DNA from: Actinacidiphila glaucinigra
GTDB taxonomy: Bacteria > Actinomycetota > Actinomycetes > Streptomycetales > Streptomycetaceae
Assembly: GCF_900188405.1 (NCBI RefSeq)
Contig: NZ_FZOF01000002.1
Span: 310,001 to 374,000 of the forward strand
DNA: 64,000 bases
Reading direction: 5' to 3'
This document shows, in pieces, positions 1-7,847 of this stretch. The notes under the pieces were generated by a model, which made no database searches, was not told where the DNA came from, and was given only the letters and a program-made list of their open reading frames with translations. The position numbers and the translations under genes are program-made. Within the stretch, counting starts at the first letter, position 1. Each line of letters begins with the position of its first letter.

Positions 1-297
1 CTCGTCGAGGTCCTGCGGGACACGGCCGTCCGCGTACCGCCCTTCGACGCCGGGACCGCGCGGGACATGCTGCGGGAACTGCGCGGCTCCCGGCTGCTCG
101 ACGGGGTCCGCGGAGCGCCCCCCGCGGACACGGACGCGCTCGTCGACGTCATTCTGCGCGTGCAGCGCATGGCGCTGGAACTCGGCGACGGCCTCGCCGA
201 ACTCGACATCAATCCGCTGATGGTGCTGCCGCGCGGGCAGGGCGCCTGCGCCCTCGACGCACTCGCCGTCTGCCGTCAGGAGAACACGCATGACTGA
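1..297 (+). CDS. ADP-forming acyl-CoA synthetase family protein, C-terminal end only
   Basis: The frame is open from the first base, so only the last 98 codons are in the window. The closing motif LAELDINPLMV is the usual end of the ATP-grasp subunit of NDP-forming acetate/acyl-CoA ligases, where it completes the nucleotide-binding fold; the catalytic His and CoA-binding parts lie upstream and cannot be checked. Family knowledge: these enzymes make an acyl-CoA from acid, CoA and ATP in the cytosol. The stop overlaps the next gene by 8 bases, which indicates translational coupling with the crotonase and a role in acyl-CoA catabolism. The substrate is unknown. Confidence 0.75.
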   Translation, partial: LVEVLRDTAVRVPPFDAGTARDMLRELRGSRLLDGVRGAPPADTDALVDVILRVQRMALELGDGLAELDINPLMVLPRGQGACALDALAVCRQENTHD

Positions 298-1126
298 CTC
301 CCCCCGTGGAGTGATTACGGAGCGTGACGACTCCGTGGAATCCGTTGTACTCCACGTCACCGACAACGGGGTCTCCCGACTCACCCTCAACCGCCCTCAC
401 GCGATGAACGCCATCACCCCTGACCTGCGAGAACGACTCATCGAAAAATTTCTGGAGGCTTCCGCGGACCCGGCCGTCCGGGCCGTCGTCCTGACCGGCG
501 CCGGTCGCCGGGCCTTCTGCGCGGGGGCGGACCTGCGCAGCGGTCCGGCCGGTGCGGACCGGGTCGCGGGCGACGTCGCGCGGATGATCCGGTCCGGGGC
601 CCAGCGCCTGGTCGCCGCGATCCTCGACTGCGAGAAGCCCGTGATCGCCGCCGTGAACGGCACCGCCGCCGGTCTCGGCGCCCATCTCGCCCTCGCCTGC
701 GACCTCGTCCTGGCCGCCGACACGGCGAAGTTCATCGAGGTCTTCGTCCGCCGCGGCCTCGTCCCCGACGGCGCAGGCGCGTATCTGCTGCCCCGGCTGG
801 TGGGCCCGCACCGCGCGAAGGAACTCCTGCTGCTCGGCGACGACCTGCCCGCCGCCTCCGCCGAACGCCTCGGGCTGGTCAACCGCGTCGTCCCCGCCGA
901 CGACCTCGCCACGACCGCCCGCGCCCTCGCCGAGCGCCTGGCGGCAGGGCCCACCCGTGCCCTCGCCCTGACCAAGCAGCTCGTCAACGCGTCCCTGGAC
1001 TCCGACCGCGCGACGGCCTTCGCCGCCGAGGCGGCCGCGCAAGAGCAGAACATGACCACCGCCGACGCCCAGGAGGGACTGCGCGCCTTCCTCGAACGCC
1101 GCCCGCCGGAGTTCCGCGGGCGGTGA
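290..1126 (+). CDS. Enoyl-CoA hydratase/isomerase (crotonase) family protein
   Basis: This 278-residue protein has the crotonase fold throughout. FCAGADL (about residues 76-82) and NGTAAGLGAHLA (about 123-134) form the CoA-thioester oxyanion hole. The active-site region reads RRGLVPDGAG, with Asp160 where classical hydratases have the second catalytic Glu; PaaG-type ring isomerases also have Asp there, so isomerase or hydratase activity are both possible. The ATG sits inside the end of the upstream acyl-CoA synthetase gene, so the two are co-translated. A GC-rich 8-bp stem in the last codons (1099-1123) may stop transcription. The substrate cannot be told from sequence; the neighbourhood suggests a branched or cyclic acyl-CoA. 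Confidence 0.88.
   Translation: MTDSPRGVITERDDSVESVVLHVTDNGVSRLTLNRPHAMNAITPDLRERLIEKFLEASADPAVRAVVLTGAGRRAFCAGADLRSGPAGADRVAGDVARMIRSGAQRLVAAILDCEKPVIAAVNGTAAGLGAHLALACDLVLAADTAKFIEVFVRRGLVPDGAGAYLLPRLVGPHRAKELLLLGDDLPAASAERLGLVNRVVPADDLATTARALAERLAAGPTRALALTKQLVNASLDSDRATAFAAEAAAQEQNMTTADAQEGLRAFLERRPPEFRGR
1099..1123 (+). terminator. Possible terminator stem within the crotonase 3' end
   Basis: CCGCCCGC (1099-1106) pairs with GCGGGCGG (1116-1123) around a 9-base loop, just before the stop codon at 1124-1126. The next gene converges from the other side with 12 bases between stops, so a shared stop signal is expected here. No T-run follows, as is common in Streptomyces. Confidence 0.35.
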
Positions 1127-1138
1127 CGCCCAAGGGGC

Positions 1139-1759
1139 TCACTCCACGGACGCCCCGGGCGGCGGACGGTACTCCTCCAGCAGGCCGGTGCCGTACGCCA
1201 GCAGGCCGCCCGCGAAGACGACGCCGATCAACGCGACCGCCACGACGGAGATCTGGAACGCGACCTGCCGCTGACGCGCCCACCCGGTCCTGCCCTCCGG
1301 GTCCCGGCGCCCGGCGTAGAAGGAGGTCACCAGCACCGGCGCCGCGCCGGCACCCGCGATGCACAGCCACGCGAGCAGATACGGGCCGCCGAGCCACACC
1401 ACCGGCACCGCGAGGACGGCGGCCGTCACGGCTTCCGCCGCCAGCAGGCAGAGCCAGCGGGGGCGCCCGGTACGCGCCGCGAGCCTCAGCCCGAGGACCG
1501 TCGCCGGCAGGGCGTGCAGAAGGGACGCGGCCACCGCGAAGGCCCAGAGCGGGATCAGAGCCAGCGGCATCAGGCAGAAGCCGAACGGCTCGTCGAACGC
1601 GCCGTCCGAGGACTTCAGGGACGGAAGGACGACCATGCGGGCCGTTGCCGCGACCACCGCCACCGCGCAGTACGTCGACACCGCCGCCGCACGTCCGGCA
1701 TCGCCCCACGGGTCGACCGCGGGCCGCACCGGGGACCCCCACCCCGCACCCTGTCCCAT
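1139..1759 (-). CDS. Integral membrane protein of unknown function
   Basis: No family was recognised. The 206-residue product has about five hydrophobic helices (starting near residues 28, 60, 96, 123 and 162 of this model) and a short Pro-rich cytosolic or periplasmic end. It converges with the crotonase gene and diverges from the flavin reductase, and the CTGAC-type palindrome at 1812-1826 lies between them, so it may be under the same control. An in-frame GTG three codons upstream (1768) is an alternative start; neither has a clear ribosome site. The helical pattern and codon use support a real gene, but nothing indicates a substrate or partner. Confidence 0.6.
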   Translation of the reverse strand: MGQGAGWGSPVRPAVDPWGDAGRAAAVSTYCAVAVVAATARMVVLPSLKSSDGAFDEPFGFCLMPLALIPLWAFAVAASLLHALPATVLGLRLAARTGRPRWLCLLAAEAVTAAVLAVPVVWLGGPYLLAWLCIAGAGAAPVLVTSFYAGRRDPEGRTGWARQRQVAFQISVVAVALIGVVFAGGLLAYGTGLLEEYRPPPGASVE

Positions 1760-1811
1760 GACCGCCACGCTACGCCCGGCACCCGCCCGCCCTCCGCGCA
1801 GCCCTTCACTT

Positions 1812-1826
1812 CTGACGGTCCGTCAG
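1812..1826. promoter_or_regulatory. CTGAC-N5-GTCAG operator, copy 1
   Basis: CTGACGGTCCGTCAG is a perfect 7-bp inverted repeat around one base. It lies 18-32 bases before the flavin reductase ATG at 1844 and about 53 bases before the divergent membrane-protein gene, where a repressor could cover a promoter. The same core recurs at 9948-9962, 15125-15139 and 15232-15246. The shape and size are those of TetR-family operators (inference). Confidence 0.65.
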
Positions 1827-1843
1827 TTTCAATGGGAGACGTG

Positions 1844-2461
1844 ATGGGACAAGCAGGCATGGCGGTCGCCGTCGTCCGCTATCTCCGGTCCGTCGGGGCG
1901 GTGACGGCGGCCGGGCGGGTGGACCCGCTGCCGCGGCCCGAACTGCGGGCCGTGCGGCCGGACGAGCGCGCCCCGGTGGACCCGGCGGAGTTCCGCAGGG
2001 TGCTGGGGAACTTCGCCAGCGGGGTGACGGTGATCGCGGCCCCCGGGGACGACGCGGAGGGCGGGCCCGCCGGGTTCGCCTGCCAGTCGTTCGCGTCGCT
2101 GTCGCTCGATCCGCCGCTGGTCGTGTTCATGGTGGCCCGTACGTCCACCAGCTGGCCGCGCATCGCGCGGGCCGGGGTGTTCTGCGTGAACGTCCTCGGC
2201 GCGGGGCAGCAGGGGCTGTGCCGCTCCTTCGCCGTCAGCGGCGGGGACAAGTTCGCGGGCGTGGAGTGGGATCCGGCACCGGTGACGGGCTCGCCCCGGC
2301 TGCGCGGCGTGCCCGCCTGGATCGACTGCGCGATCCACGCCGTGCACACCGGCGGCGACCACCTCGTCGTCATCGGCCGGGTGCGCGACCTCGGTTGCGC
2401 GGCGGAAGCCGGTGAGCCCCTGCTCTTCCACCGCGGCGGCTTCGGCCGGCTCACGTCCTGA
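1844..2461 (+). CDS. Flavin reductase (HpaC/HsaB-like) domain protein
   Basis: The 205-residue protein belongs to the flavin-reductase-like (FMN-binding split barrel) family: VLGNFASGVTVIAA near the start, CQSFASLSLDPPLVVFMV for the flavin site and VIGRVRDLG near the end. Such proteins use NAD(P)H to reduce FAD or FMN for a two-component monooxygenase, as HsaB does in steroid ring cleavage. No partner oxygenase is encoded in the window, so it may act with an enzyme elsewhere. The ATG at 1844 is chosen because GGGAG (1834-1838) sits 5 bases upstream; ATG 1832 would overlap the operator region. Its promoter region carries a CTGAC-type operator, tying it to the catabolic island. Confidence 0.82.
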   Translation: MGQAGMAVAVVRYLRSVGAVTAAGRVDPLPRPELRAVRPDERAPVDPAEFRRVLGNFASGVTVIAAPGDDAEGGPAGFACQSFASLSLDPPLVVFMVARTSTSWPRIARAGVFCVNVLGAGQQGLCRSFAVSGGDKFAGVEWDPAPVTGSPRLRGVPAWIDCAIHAVHTGGDHLVVIGRVRDLGCAAEAGEPLLFHRGGFGRLTS

Positions 2462-2481
2462 CCGCGGCCGCCGTCCGCGCC

Positions 2482-2808
2482 TCAGCCCGCGAACTCCGGC
2501 ACCTGGTGCGGCGCCCACCAACTGGTCAGCGCCCAGACCCCGAGGGCGGCGACGGCCACCGCCACCAGGGCCGCGAGCCCGGGGCGGCGCGACCCGCGCA
2601 GCGTGAGCAGCCAGAAGGCGAGCGGCACCAAGGCGCCGCCCGCGGCCACGAGCGGAAGGTCGACGTAGAGGACGCTCAAGTCCCGGCGCTGTCCCTCGAA
2701 GCCGCCCTCGACGTTGACCCTGGCGAGCGGTGCCCAGGCCAGCAGCGCGGACGCGGAGCCCAGTACCGCCACGAGAAGGCCGGTGAGGCCCTTGGTCGCT
2801 TCCGTCAC
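2482..2808 (-). CDS. Small three-helix membrane protein
   Basis: A 108-residue frame beginning at a GTG (2808) encodes three hydrophobic segments, the last ending in WALTSWWAPHQVPEF. It follows the MFS gene on the same strand after 86 bases and converges with the flavin reductase 20 bases away. No family was recognised. The frame stays open upstream into the MFS gene region, but the hydrophobic pattern begins only after this GTG, so the start is fairly secure although its ribosome site is weak. It could be an accessory to the transporter, but that rests on adjacency alone. Confidence 0.5.
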   Translation of the reverse strand: MTEATKGLTGLLVAVLGSASALLAWAPLARVNVEGGFEGQRRDLSVLYVDLPLVAAGGALVPLAFWLLTLRGSRRPGLAALVAVAVAALGVWALTSWWAPHQVPEFAG

Positions 2809-2894
2809 ACCCGGACGGACGCCCCTGCGCCGCACCCGGTTCCCGCGCCGCAGCCAGTGCGAACGCGGGACCTGGCGGCGCAGGGGCCGGCCGG

Positions 2895-4247
2895 CTACGC
2901 CGCGAGCGGGAGCGCCCCGGAGGCCGGGGTCGCCCGCCGCCGGATCGCCAGTGACATGAGCGCCGCCAGCGCGCACAGCGCCCCGGAGGAGTACCAGACC
3001 ACGTTGTAGGAGCCGAAGGTGTCGCGCGCAACGCCGCCGAGGAACGCCACCAGGGCGGCCCCCACCTGGTGGGAGGCGAGCACCCAGCCGAAGACGATGG
3101 CGCTGTCGGCGCCGTAGTACTCGCGGCACAGGGCGATGGTCGGCGGCACGGTGGCGACCCAGTCCAGGCCGTAGAAGACGATGAACAGCACCATGGGCGG
3201 GTGGACGGAGTCGCCCAGGAGCACCGGCAGGAACATCAGCGACAGTCCGCGCAGCCCGTAGTAGGTGGCCAGCAGCCGCCGCGGGCTGAAGCGGTCGGTG
3301 AACCACCCGGAGGCGATGGTGCCCGCGATGTCGAAGACGCCGATCACGGCGAGCAGCGAGGCGGCGGCCGTCACCGGCATCCCGTGGTCGTGCGCCGCGG
3401 GCACGAAGTGCGTCTTGACCAGGCCGTTCGTCGAGGCACCGCAGATCGCGAAGGTCCCCGCCAGGAGCCAGAACGGGCCGCCGCGGGCAGCGTTGCCCAA
3501 CGCCTTGACCGCGCGCGTCGCCGCCCCCGTCACCGGCGGCGGCTTCGGCACGAACTCCTTGGCGCCGTAGGGGGCCACGCCCACGTCGGCCGGGTGGTCC
3601 CGCAGCAGCAGGTACACCAGGGGTGCGACGACGACCGCCGCGCCCGTGACGGTGAGCGTCGCGGCGCGCCAGCCCGCGTGCTCGATGATGACGGAGAGCA
3701 GGGGAAGGAAGATCAGCTGGCCCGCCGCGCCGGCCGCGGTCAGGATGCCCGTGACCAGGCCGCGCCGGTGCTCGAACCAGCGGTTGGTGACGGTGGTCGC
3801 GAAGGCCAGGGCCATGGAACCGCTGCCCAGTCCTACCAGCACGCCCCACAGCACCACGAGCTGCCAGCTCGCGGTCATGAAGACGGTCAGGCCGGCGCCG
3901 GTGGCGATGGTGAGGAGCGCGGCCGCCACGACCCGGCGGATGCCGAAGCGGTCCATCAGCGCGGCGGCGAAGGGCGCCGTCACACCGTAGAGCGCGAGGT
4001 TGACCGAGACCGCCAGGCCGATCATGCCCCGCGACCAGCCGAACTCGCCGTTCAGCGGCTCGATGAGCAGTCCGGGCAGGGAGGCGAAGCCCGCGGCGCC
4101 GATGAGCGTGACGAAGGCGGCGGCCGCCACCGACCACGCGCGGTGGACACGGGTCGCACGGAGCGGCCGGGAATCGTCGGGGACCGCGTCGGCCAGGGTC
4201 TGCGCGGGAAGCTCGGGAGTCTGCGTCACCGGATCAGCATCCGGCAT
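2895..4247 (-). CDS. MFS transporter (monocarboxylate/oxalate-type)
   Basis: The 450-residue protein has twelve predicted membrane helices and the MFS loop motif between helices 2 and 3 (LMDRFGIRRVV). The pattern GEFGWSRGMIGLAVS after helix 1 and NRWFEHRRGLVTGI in helix 5 is typical of the oxalate/formate and monocarboxylate carrier branch. It probably carries an organic acid across the cytoplasmic membrane, plausibly the substrate of the surrounding catabolic genes (inference). It is divergent from the AraC-type regulator with about 52 bases between starts, the usual layout for a regulator controlling a transporter. Confidence 0.85.
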   Translation of the reverse strand: MPDADPVTQTPELPAQTLADAVPDDSRPLRATRVHRAWSVAAAAFVTLIGAAGFASLPGLLIEPLNGEFGWSRGMIGLAVSVNLALYGVTAPFAAALMDRFGIRRVVAAALLTIATGAGLTVFMTASWQLVVLWGVLVGLGSGSMALAFATTVTNRWFEHRRGLVTGILTAAGAAGQLIFLPLLSVIIEHAGWRAATLTVTGAAVVVAPLVYLLLRDHPADVGVAPYGAKEFVPKPPPVTGAATRAVKALGNAARGGPFWLLAGTFAICGASTNGLVKTHFVPAAHDHGMPVTAAASLLAVIGVFDIAGTIASGWFTDRFSPRRLLATYYGLRGLSLMFLPVLLGDSVHPPMVLFIVFYGLDWVATVPPTIALCREYYGADSAIVFGWVLASHQVGAALVAFLGGVARDTFGSYNVVWYSSGALCALAALMSLAIRRRATPASGALPLAA

Positions 4248-4299
4248 CGTTTTTCACGGAACGAGTGGCCGGATGGCCAGCTTATGCAAGGATCGGGCC

Positions 4300-5325
4300 A
4301 TGCCCGCATCCATGGAGACGCCTTCGCGGAACGCCGATCCCGGGACACCGGTGCGCCACCGGGTCGCCGTCCTGGTGCAGCACGGGGTGATCCCCTTCGA
4401 AGTCGGCATCCCACACCGCATCTTCGGCGGCGCGAGGAACGCGGACGGGGCCGATCTGTACGAGGTGGTGACGTGCTCTCCCCACGGTCCCGGTCCGGTG
4501 CGCGCCGAGGCCGACTTCGAGATCCACGTCGTGCACGGCCCCGAGGTGCTGGAGACGGCCGACACCGTCATCGTCCCCGCCGCCCACGAGCGTTCCGTCG
4601 CGCACACGGAGGGCCGCCTGCCCGAGGAGATGGCGGCCGCCTTCGCCCGCATCCGCCCGGGGGCCCGGCTGGTGTCCATCTGCACCGGCTCGTACTTCCT
4701 CGCCGCGGCCGGCTACCTGGACGGCCTGCGTGCCACCACGCACTGGTCGAGCACCGACCACTTCCAGAGGCTCTTCCCGCGGGTGCGGGTCGAGCCGGAC
4801 GTCCTGTACGTCGACAACGGCGCCATCCTCACCTCCGCGGGCGTCGGCTCGGGCGTCGACCTGTGCCTGCACCTCGTACGGCGTGACCACGGCATCGCCG
4901 TGGCCAACGCCAGCGCACGCCGTACGGTCGTACCGCCGCACCGGGAGGGCGGTCAGGCCCAGTACATCCAGCGGCCCGTCCCGCAGCCGCAGCAGGCCGC
5001 CACGGCCGCGGCGCGCTCCTGGGCGCTGGACCGGCTCGACCAGCCGCTGACGCTGCGCGAGCTGGCCGAGTGCGAGGCGATGAGCGTGCGCACCTTCACC
5101 CGCCGTTTCCGGGAGGAGGTGGGCACCAGTCCCGGGCAGTGGCTGACGCAGCAGCGTGTCGAGCGTGCCCGGCACCTGCTGGAGTCCAGCGACCTGTCGG
5201 TCGACCAGGTCGCCCGGCAGGCCGGGTTCGGCACGGCGGCCTCCATGCGGCAGCACCTGCAGGCCGTCATCGGCGTCTCGCCCAGCGCCTACCGGCGCAC
5301 CTTCCGGGCGACGTCGGCGTTCTGA
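4300..5325 (+). CDS. GlxA-type transcriptional regulator (DJ-1/PfpI plus AraC HTH)
   Basis: The 341-residue protein has an N-terminal DJ-1/PfpI-like domain (about residues 20-190; ISICTGSYFLAAAGYLDG-like nucleophile elbow with Cys) followed by an AraC-type double helix-turn-helix in the last 110 residues, ending GVSPSAYRRTF. Proteins of this architecture act as transcription activators. The ATG at 4300 has AAGGA 7 bases upstream. It is the only DNA-binding regulator in the 1-17 kb island and probably controls the divergent MFS gene. It is not the expected reader of the CTGAC palindromes, which look like TetR sites, although that cannot be excluded. Confidence 0.88.
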   Translation: MPASMETPSRNADPGTPVRHRVAVLVQHGVIPFEVGIPHRIFGGARNADGADLYEVVTCSPHGPGPVRAEADFEIHVVHGPEVLETADTVIVPAAHERSVAHTEGRLPEEMAAAFARIRPGARLVSICTGSYFLAAAGYLDGLRATTHWSSTDHFQRLFPRVRVEPDVLYVDNGAILTSAGVGSGVDLCLHLVRRDHGIAVANASARRTVVPPHREGGQAQYIQRPVPQPQQAATAAARSWALDRLDQPLTLRELAECEAMSVRTFTRRFREEVGTSPGQWLTQQRVERARHLLESSDLSVDQVARQAGFGTAASMRQHLQAVIGVSPSAYRRTFRATSAF

Positions 5326-5337
5326 GGCGCCTCAGAA
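5320..5337. terminator. 18-bp palindrome holding both stop codons of convergent genes
   Basis: TTCTGAGGCGCCTCAGAA reads the same on both strands. It contains the TGA of the AraC-type gene and the TGA of the alcohol dehydrogenase gene, each preceded by the Phe codon TTC. As RNA either transcript could form a 7-bp stem with a GCGC loop, so it may be a compact two-way terminator. Confidence 0.55.
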
Positions 5338-6381
5338 GGTCAGCACGCCCCTCGCCACACGGCCGCCCCGGGCGTCCTCCACCGCCACGGCGAAGTCCTC
5401 CACCGGGTAGGTGCGGGTGACGAGTTCGTCCAGCAGGAGCCGTCCCTGCCGGTACAGGTCGGCGTAGAGCGCGATGTCGCGCTGCGGCCGTGACGAGCCG
5501 TAGCGGCAGCCCAGGATGGACTTGTCAAGGTACATCGAGGACACCCGGAAGGACGCCTCGGCGTCGGCCGGCGGCACGCCGAGCAGGACGGCCTGCCCAT
5601 GGCGGTCCAGGAGGTCCACGGCCTGGCGGATCAGCCCGACGTGGCCGACGCATTCGAAGACGTGGTCGGCGCCGGCCGGCAGGAGCGCGCGCACCGCCTC
5701 CGCCGTGTCGACGAACTCGGTGGCGCCGAACAGCCGGGCGGGTTCCTCCTTCGCCGGGTTGGTGTCGACGGCGACGATCCGGGAGGCCCCCGCGATCCGC
5801 GCGCCCTGGAGCACATTCAGGCCGATGCCCCCGGTGCCGATGACCACGACCGTGTCGCCGCGGTCGACGCGGGCACGGTTGAGAGCGGCGCCGACCCCGG
5901 TCAGCACGCCGCAGCCGATGAGCGCGGCGGAGGTGAGGGGAATGCTTTCCGGGAGGGGGACGGCCTGGACGGCCTTGACGACGGTCCGTTCGGCGAAGGC
6001 CGAGTTGGAGGCGAAGTTGAACAGCGGCTCGCCCTCGCGGCTGAAGGGCCGTCCTGGACGGCCGATCGCCTTGCGGCACATCGTCGGCCGGCCCCGGTCG
6101 CAGTCCGGGCAGGTGCCGCAGTTGGCGAGGGTGGACAGGGCCACGTGGTCGCCGGGCGCGACGTGCGAGACGCCCGCGCCGGTCGCCTCGACGACACCCG
6201 CCCCCTCGTGGCCGAGCACGACCGGGACGGGGAAGGGGATGACGCCGTCGATGACGGACAGGTCGCTGTGGCACAGACCGGCCGCGTGGATGCGGACCAG
6301 CACCTCGCCGGGGCCCGGGTCCCGGACCTCCAGGTCGTCCACGACCGAGGGCTGCTTCCCGTCGAAGATCACACCTCTCAT
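5332..6381 (-). CDS. Zinc-dependent alcohol dehydrogenase
   Basis: The 349-residue protein is a medium-chain dehydrogenase. Catalytic zinc ligands are in GLCHSDL, GHEGAGVV and IGCGVLTG; the four structural-zinc cysteines are in CGTCPDCDRGRPTMC; the cofactor fold carries GTGGIGLNV followed by AVDTN, an Asp that favours NAD. It would oxidise an alcohol to an aldehyde in the cytosol. Its ATG shares one base with the stop of the aldehyde dehydrogenase upstream (TGATG), so alcohol and aldehyde oxidation are translationally coupled. It is the last gene of the SDR-ACAD-ALDH-ADH operon and ends in the palindrome shared with the AraC-type gene. Confidence 0.9.
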   Translation of the reverse strand: MRGVIFDGKQPSVVDDLEVRDPGPGEVLVRIHAAGLCHSDLSVIDGVIPFPVPVVLGHEGAGVVEATGAGVSHVAPGDHVALSTLANCGTCPDCDRGRPTMCRKAIGRPGRPFSREGEPLFNFASNSAFAERTVVKAVQAVPLPESIPLTSAALIGCGVLTGVGAALNRARVDRGDTVVVIGTGGIGLNVLQGARIAGASRIVAVDTNPAKEEPARLFGATEFVDTAEAVRALLPAGADHVFECVGHVGLIRQAVDLLDRHGQAVLLGVPPADAEASFRVSSMYLDKSILGCRYGSSRPQRDIALYADLYRQGRLLLDELVTRTYPVEDFAVAVEDARGGRVARGVLTF

Positions 6382-7847
6382 CACCACACCACCGCCTGGA
6401 GTTCGCTGTAGGCGTGCAGTCCGAAGGAGCCGCCGTCGCGGCCGATCCCGCTGTGCTTGAAGCCGCCGAAGGGCGTCTCGGGATGACGCTGCACGGTGTT
6501 GATGCCGACGTTGCCGCTGCGCAGCCGTGCGGCCAGGGCCCACGCGCGCGCGGTGTCACTGCCGAAGACGTAGTCGTACAGGCCGTACGGGGTGCCGTTG
6601 GCGATCCCGACGGCCTCGTCCTCGCTGTCGTACGCGAGAGCGGCCACGACCGGGCCGAAGATCTCCTCCTGGGCGACCGCCATGCCGGGCGTGACGTCCG
6701 CGAGAAGCGTGGGGGCGACGTAGTAGCCGGGTTTGAGGTCAGGGCGCGCACCGCCGGTGACGACGCGGGCGCCCTGCTCCCGCGCACCGGCGACGTACGC
6801 CTCGACACGGTCGCGCTGGCCGGCGGTGATCAGCGGGCCGACGACAGTGGAGTTATCCACAGGGTCCCCGACGGTCAGCGAACGGGCGTACTGTTCAAGG
6901 GCGGTGATCACCTGCTCGTACCGCCCGCGGGGGACGAGCACGCGGGTCGGCGCCGTACAGATCTGACCTGAATGGAATGCCCATGTCGAACCGACAGCAG
7001 ATATCGCCGATCTGAGGACGCCCGGGGCGGCGTCCTCGAGGATGATCGCCGCGCCCTTGCCGCCCAGTTCCATCAGGGTCCGCTTCATCGACGCGCCCGC
7101 GGCGCGGGCGATCGCCTGCCCGACCGCCGTCGAGCCGGTGAAGCTGATCATGTCGACGCCGGGGTGCGCGACCAGTGCCTCGCCGGCCATGGCGCCCGAG
7201 CCGGTGATGACGTTGAACACCCCGTCGGGCAGGCCCGCCTCCCGCATGATCCCGCCCAGCAGCAGGCAGGTCAGCGGGTCCTGGGGCGCGGGCTTGGCCA
7301 CGACGGTGTTGCCCACGGCGAGGGCGGGTGCGACCTTGCCGGCCAGATTGACCAGGGGGAAGTTGTAGGAGGTGATACAGGCGACGACACCCACCGGACG
7401 CCGTACCGCCGCCGCGTTGACCAGCCCGCCGGGGGCAAGCGGCGAGGCTCTCACGGGCTGCGGTGCGAAGGGGATCGTGTCCGGTTCCAGCGCGCCCCGC
7501 GCATAGCGCCGGAAGCGGTCCACCGCCGTGGGAATCTGCATGCTCGACGCGACACGGATCGTCGCTCCCGTCTCCTGCTGGAGCAGCGGTACGAGATCCG
7601 CCGACCGCGAGGCGAGGACGTCCGCGATCCGCTCCAGGATCGCGGCGCGCTCCGCCGGGCTCGTACGGGACCAGCCCTCGTACGCCTCCCGGGCGGCGCG
7701 CACCGCGGCGTCCACGTCCGCCGGGCCCGCTTCGGGGGCGCGCCCGACGGTCTCCTCGGTGGCCGGATTGACAACTGGATAGTGGGCTCCGGCCGGTTCG
7801 TGCCACCGGCCGCCGATCCAATGGCCGTACGTCCCGTCGCTGTTCAT
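6381..7847 (-). CDS. Aldehyde dehydrogenase (NAD(P)+)
   Basis: This is a full-length ALDH of 488 residues. It shows the cofactor motif FTGSTAVGQ, the general-base Glu in MELGGKG, the catalytic Cys in SGQICTAP, and the closing GGFKHSGIGR motif. It would convert the aldehyde from the downstream alcohol dehydrogenase to a carboxylic acid. Its start overlaps the stop of the acyl-CoA dehydrogenase by 4 bases (ATGA at 7844-7847) and its stop overlaps the next ATG, so the whole set is one transcript. Which aldehyde it uses is unknown; the similarity is closest to the broad-range benzaldehyde/salicylaldehyde style of ALDH. Confidence 0.92.
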   Translation of the reverse strand: MNSDGTYGHWIGGRWHEPAGAHYPVVNPATEETVGRAPEAGPADVDAAVRAAREAYEGWSRTSPAERAAILERIADVLASRSADLVPLLQQETGATIRVASSMQIPTAVDRFRRYARGALEPDTIPFAPQPVRASPLAPGGLVNAAAVRRPVGVVACITSYNFPLVNLAGKVAPALAVGNTVVAKPAPQDPLTCLLLGGIMREAGLPDGVFNVITGSGAMAGEALVAHPGVDMISFTGSTAVGQAIARAAGASMKRTLMELGGKGAAIILEDAAPGVLRSAISAVGSTWAFHSGQICTAPTRVLVPRGRYEQVITALEQYARSLTVGDPVDNSTVVGPLITAGQRDRVEAYVAGAREQGARVVTGGARPDLKPGYYVAPTLLADVTPGMAVAQEEIFGPVVAALAYDSEDEAVGIANGTPYGLYDYVFGSDTARAWALAARLRSGNVGINTVQRHPETPFGGFKHSGIGRDGGSFGLHAYSELQAVVW

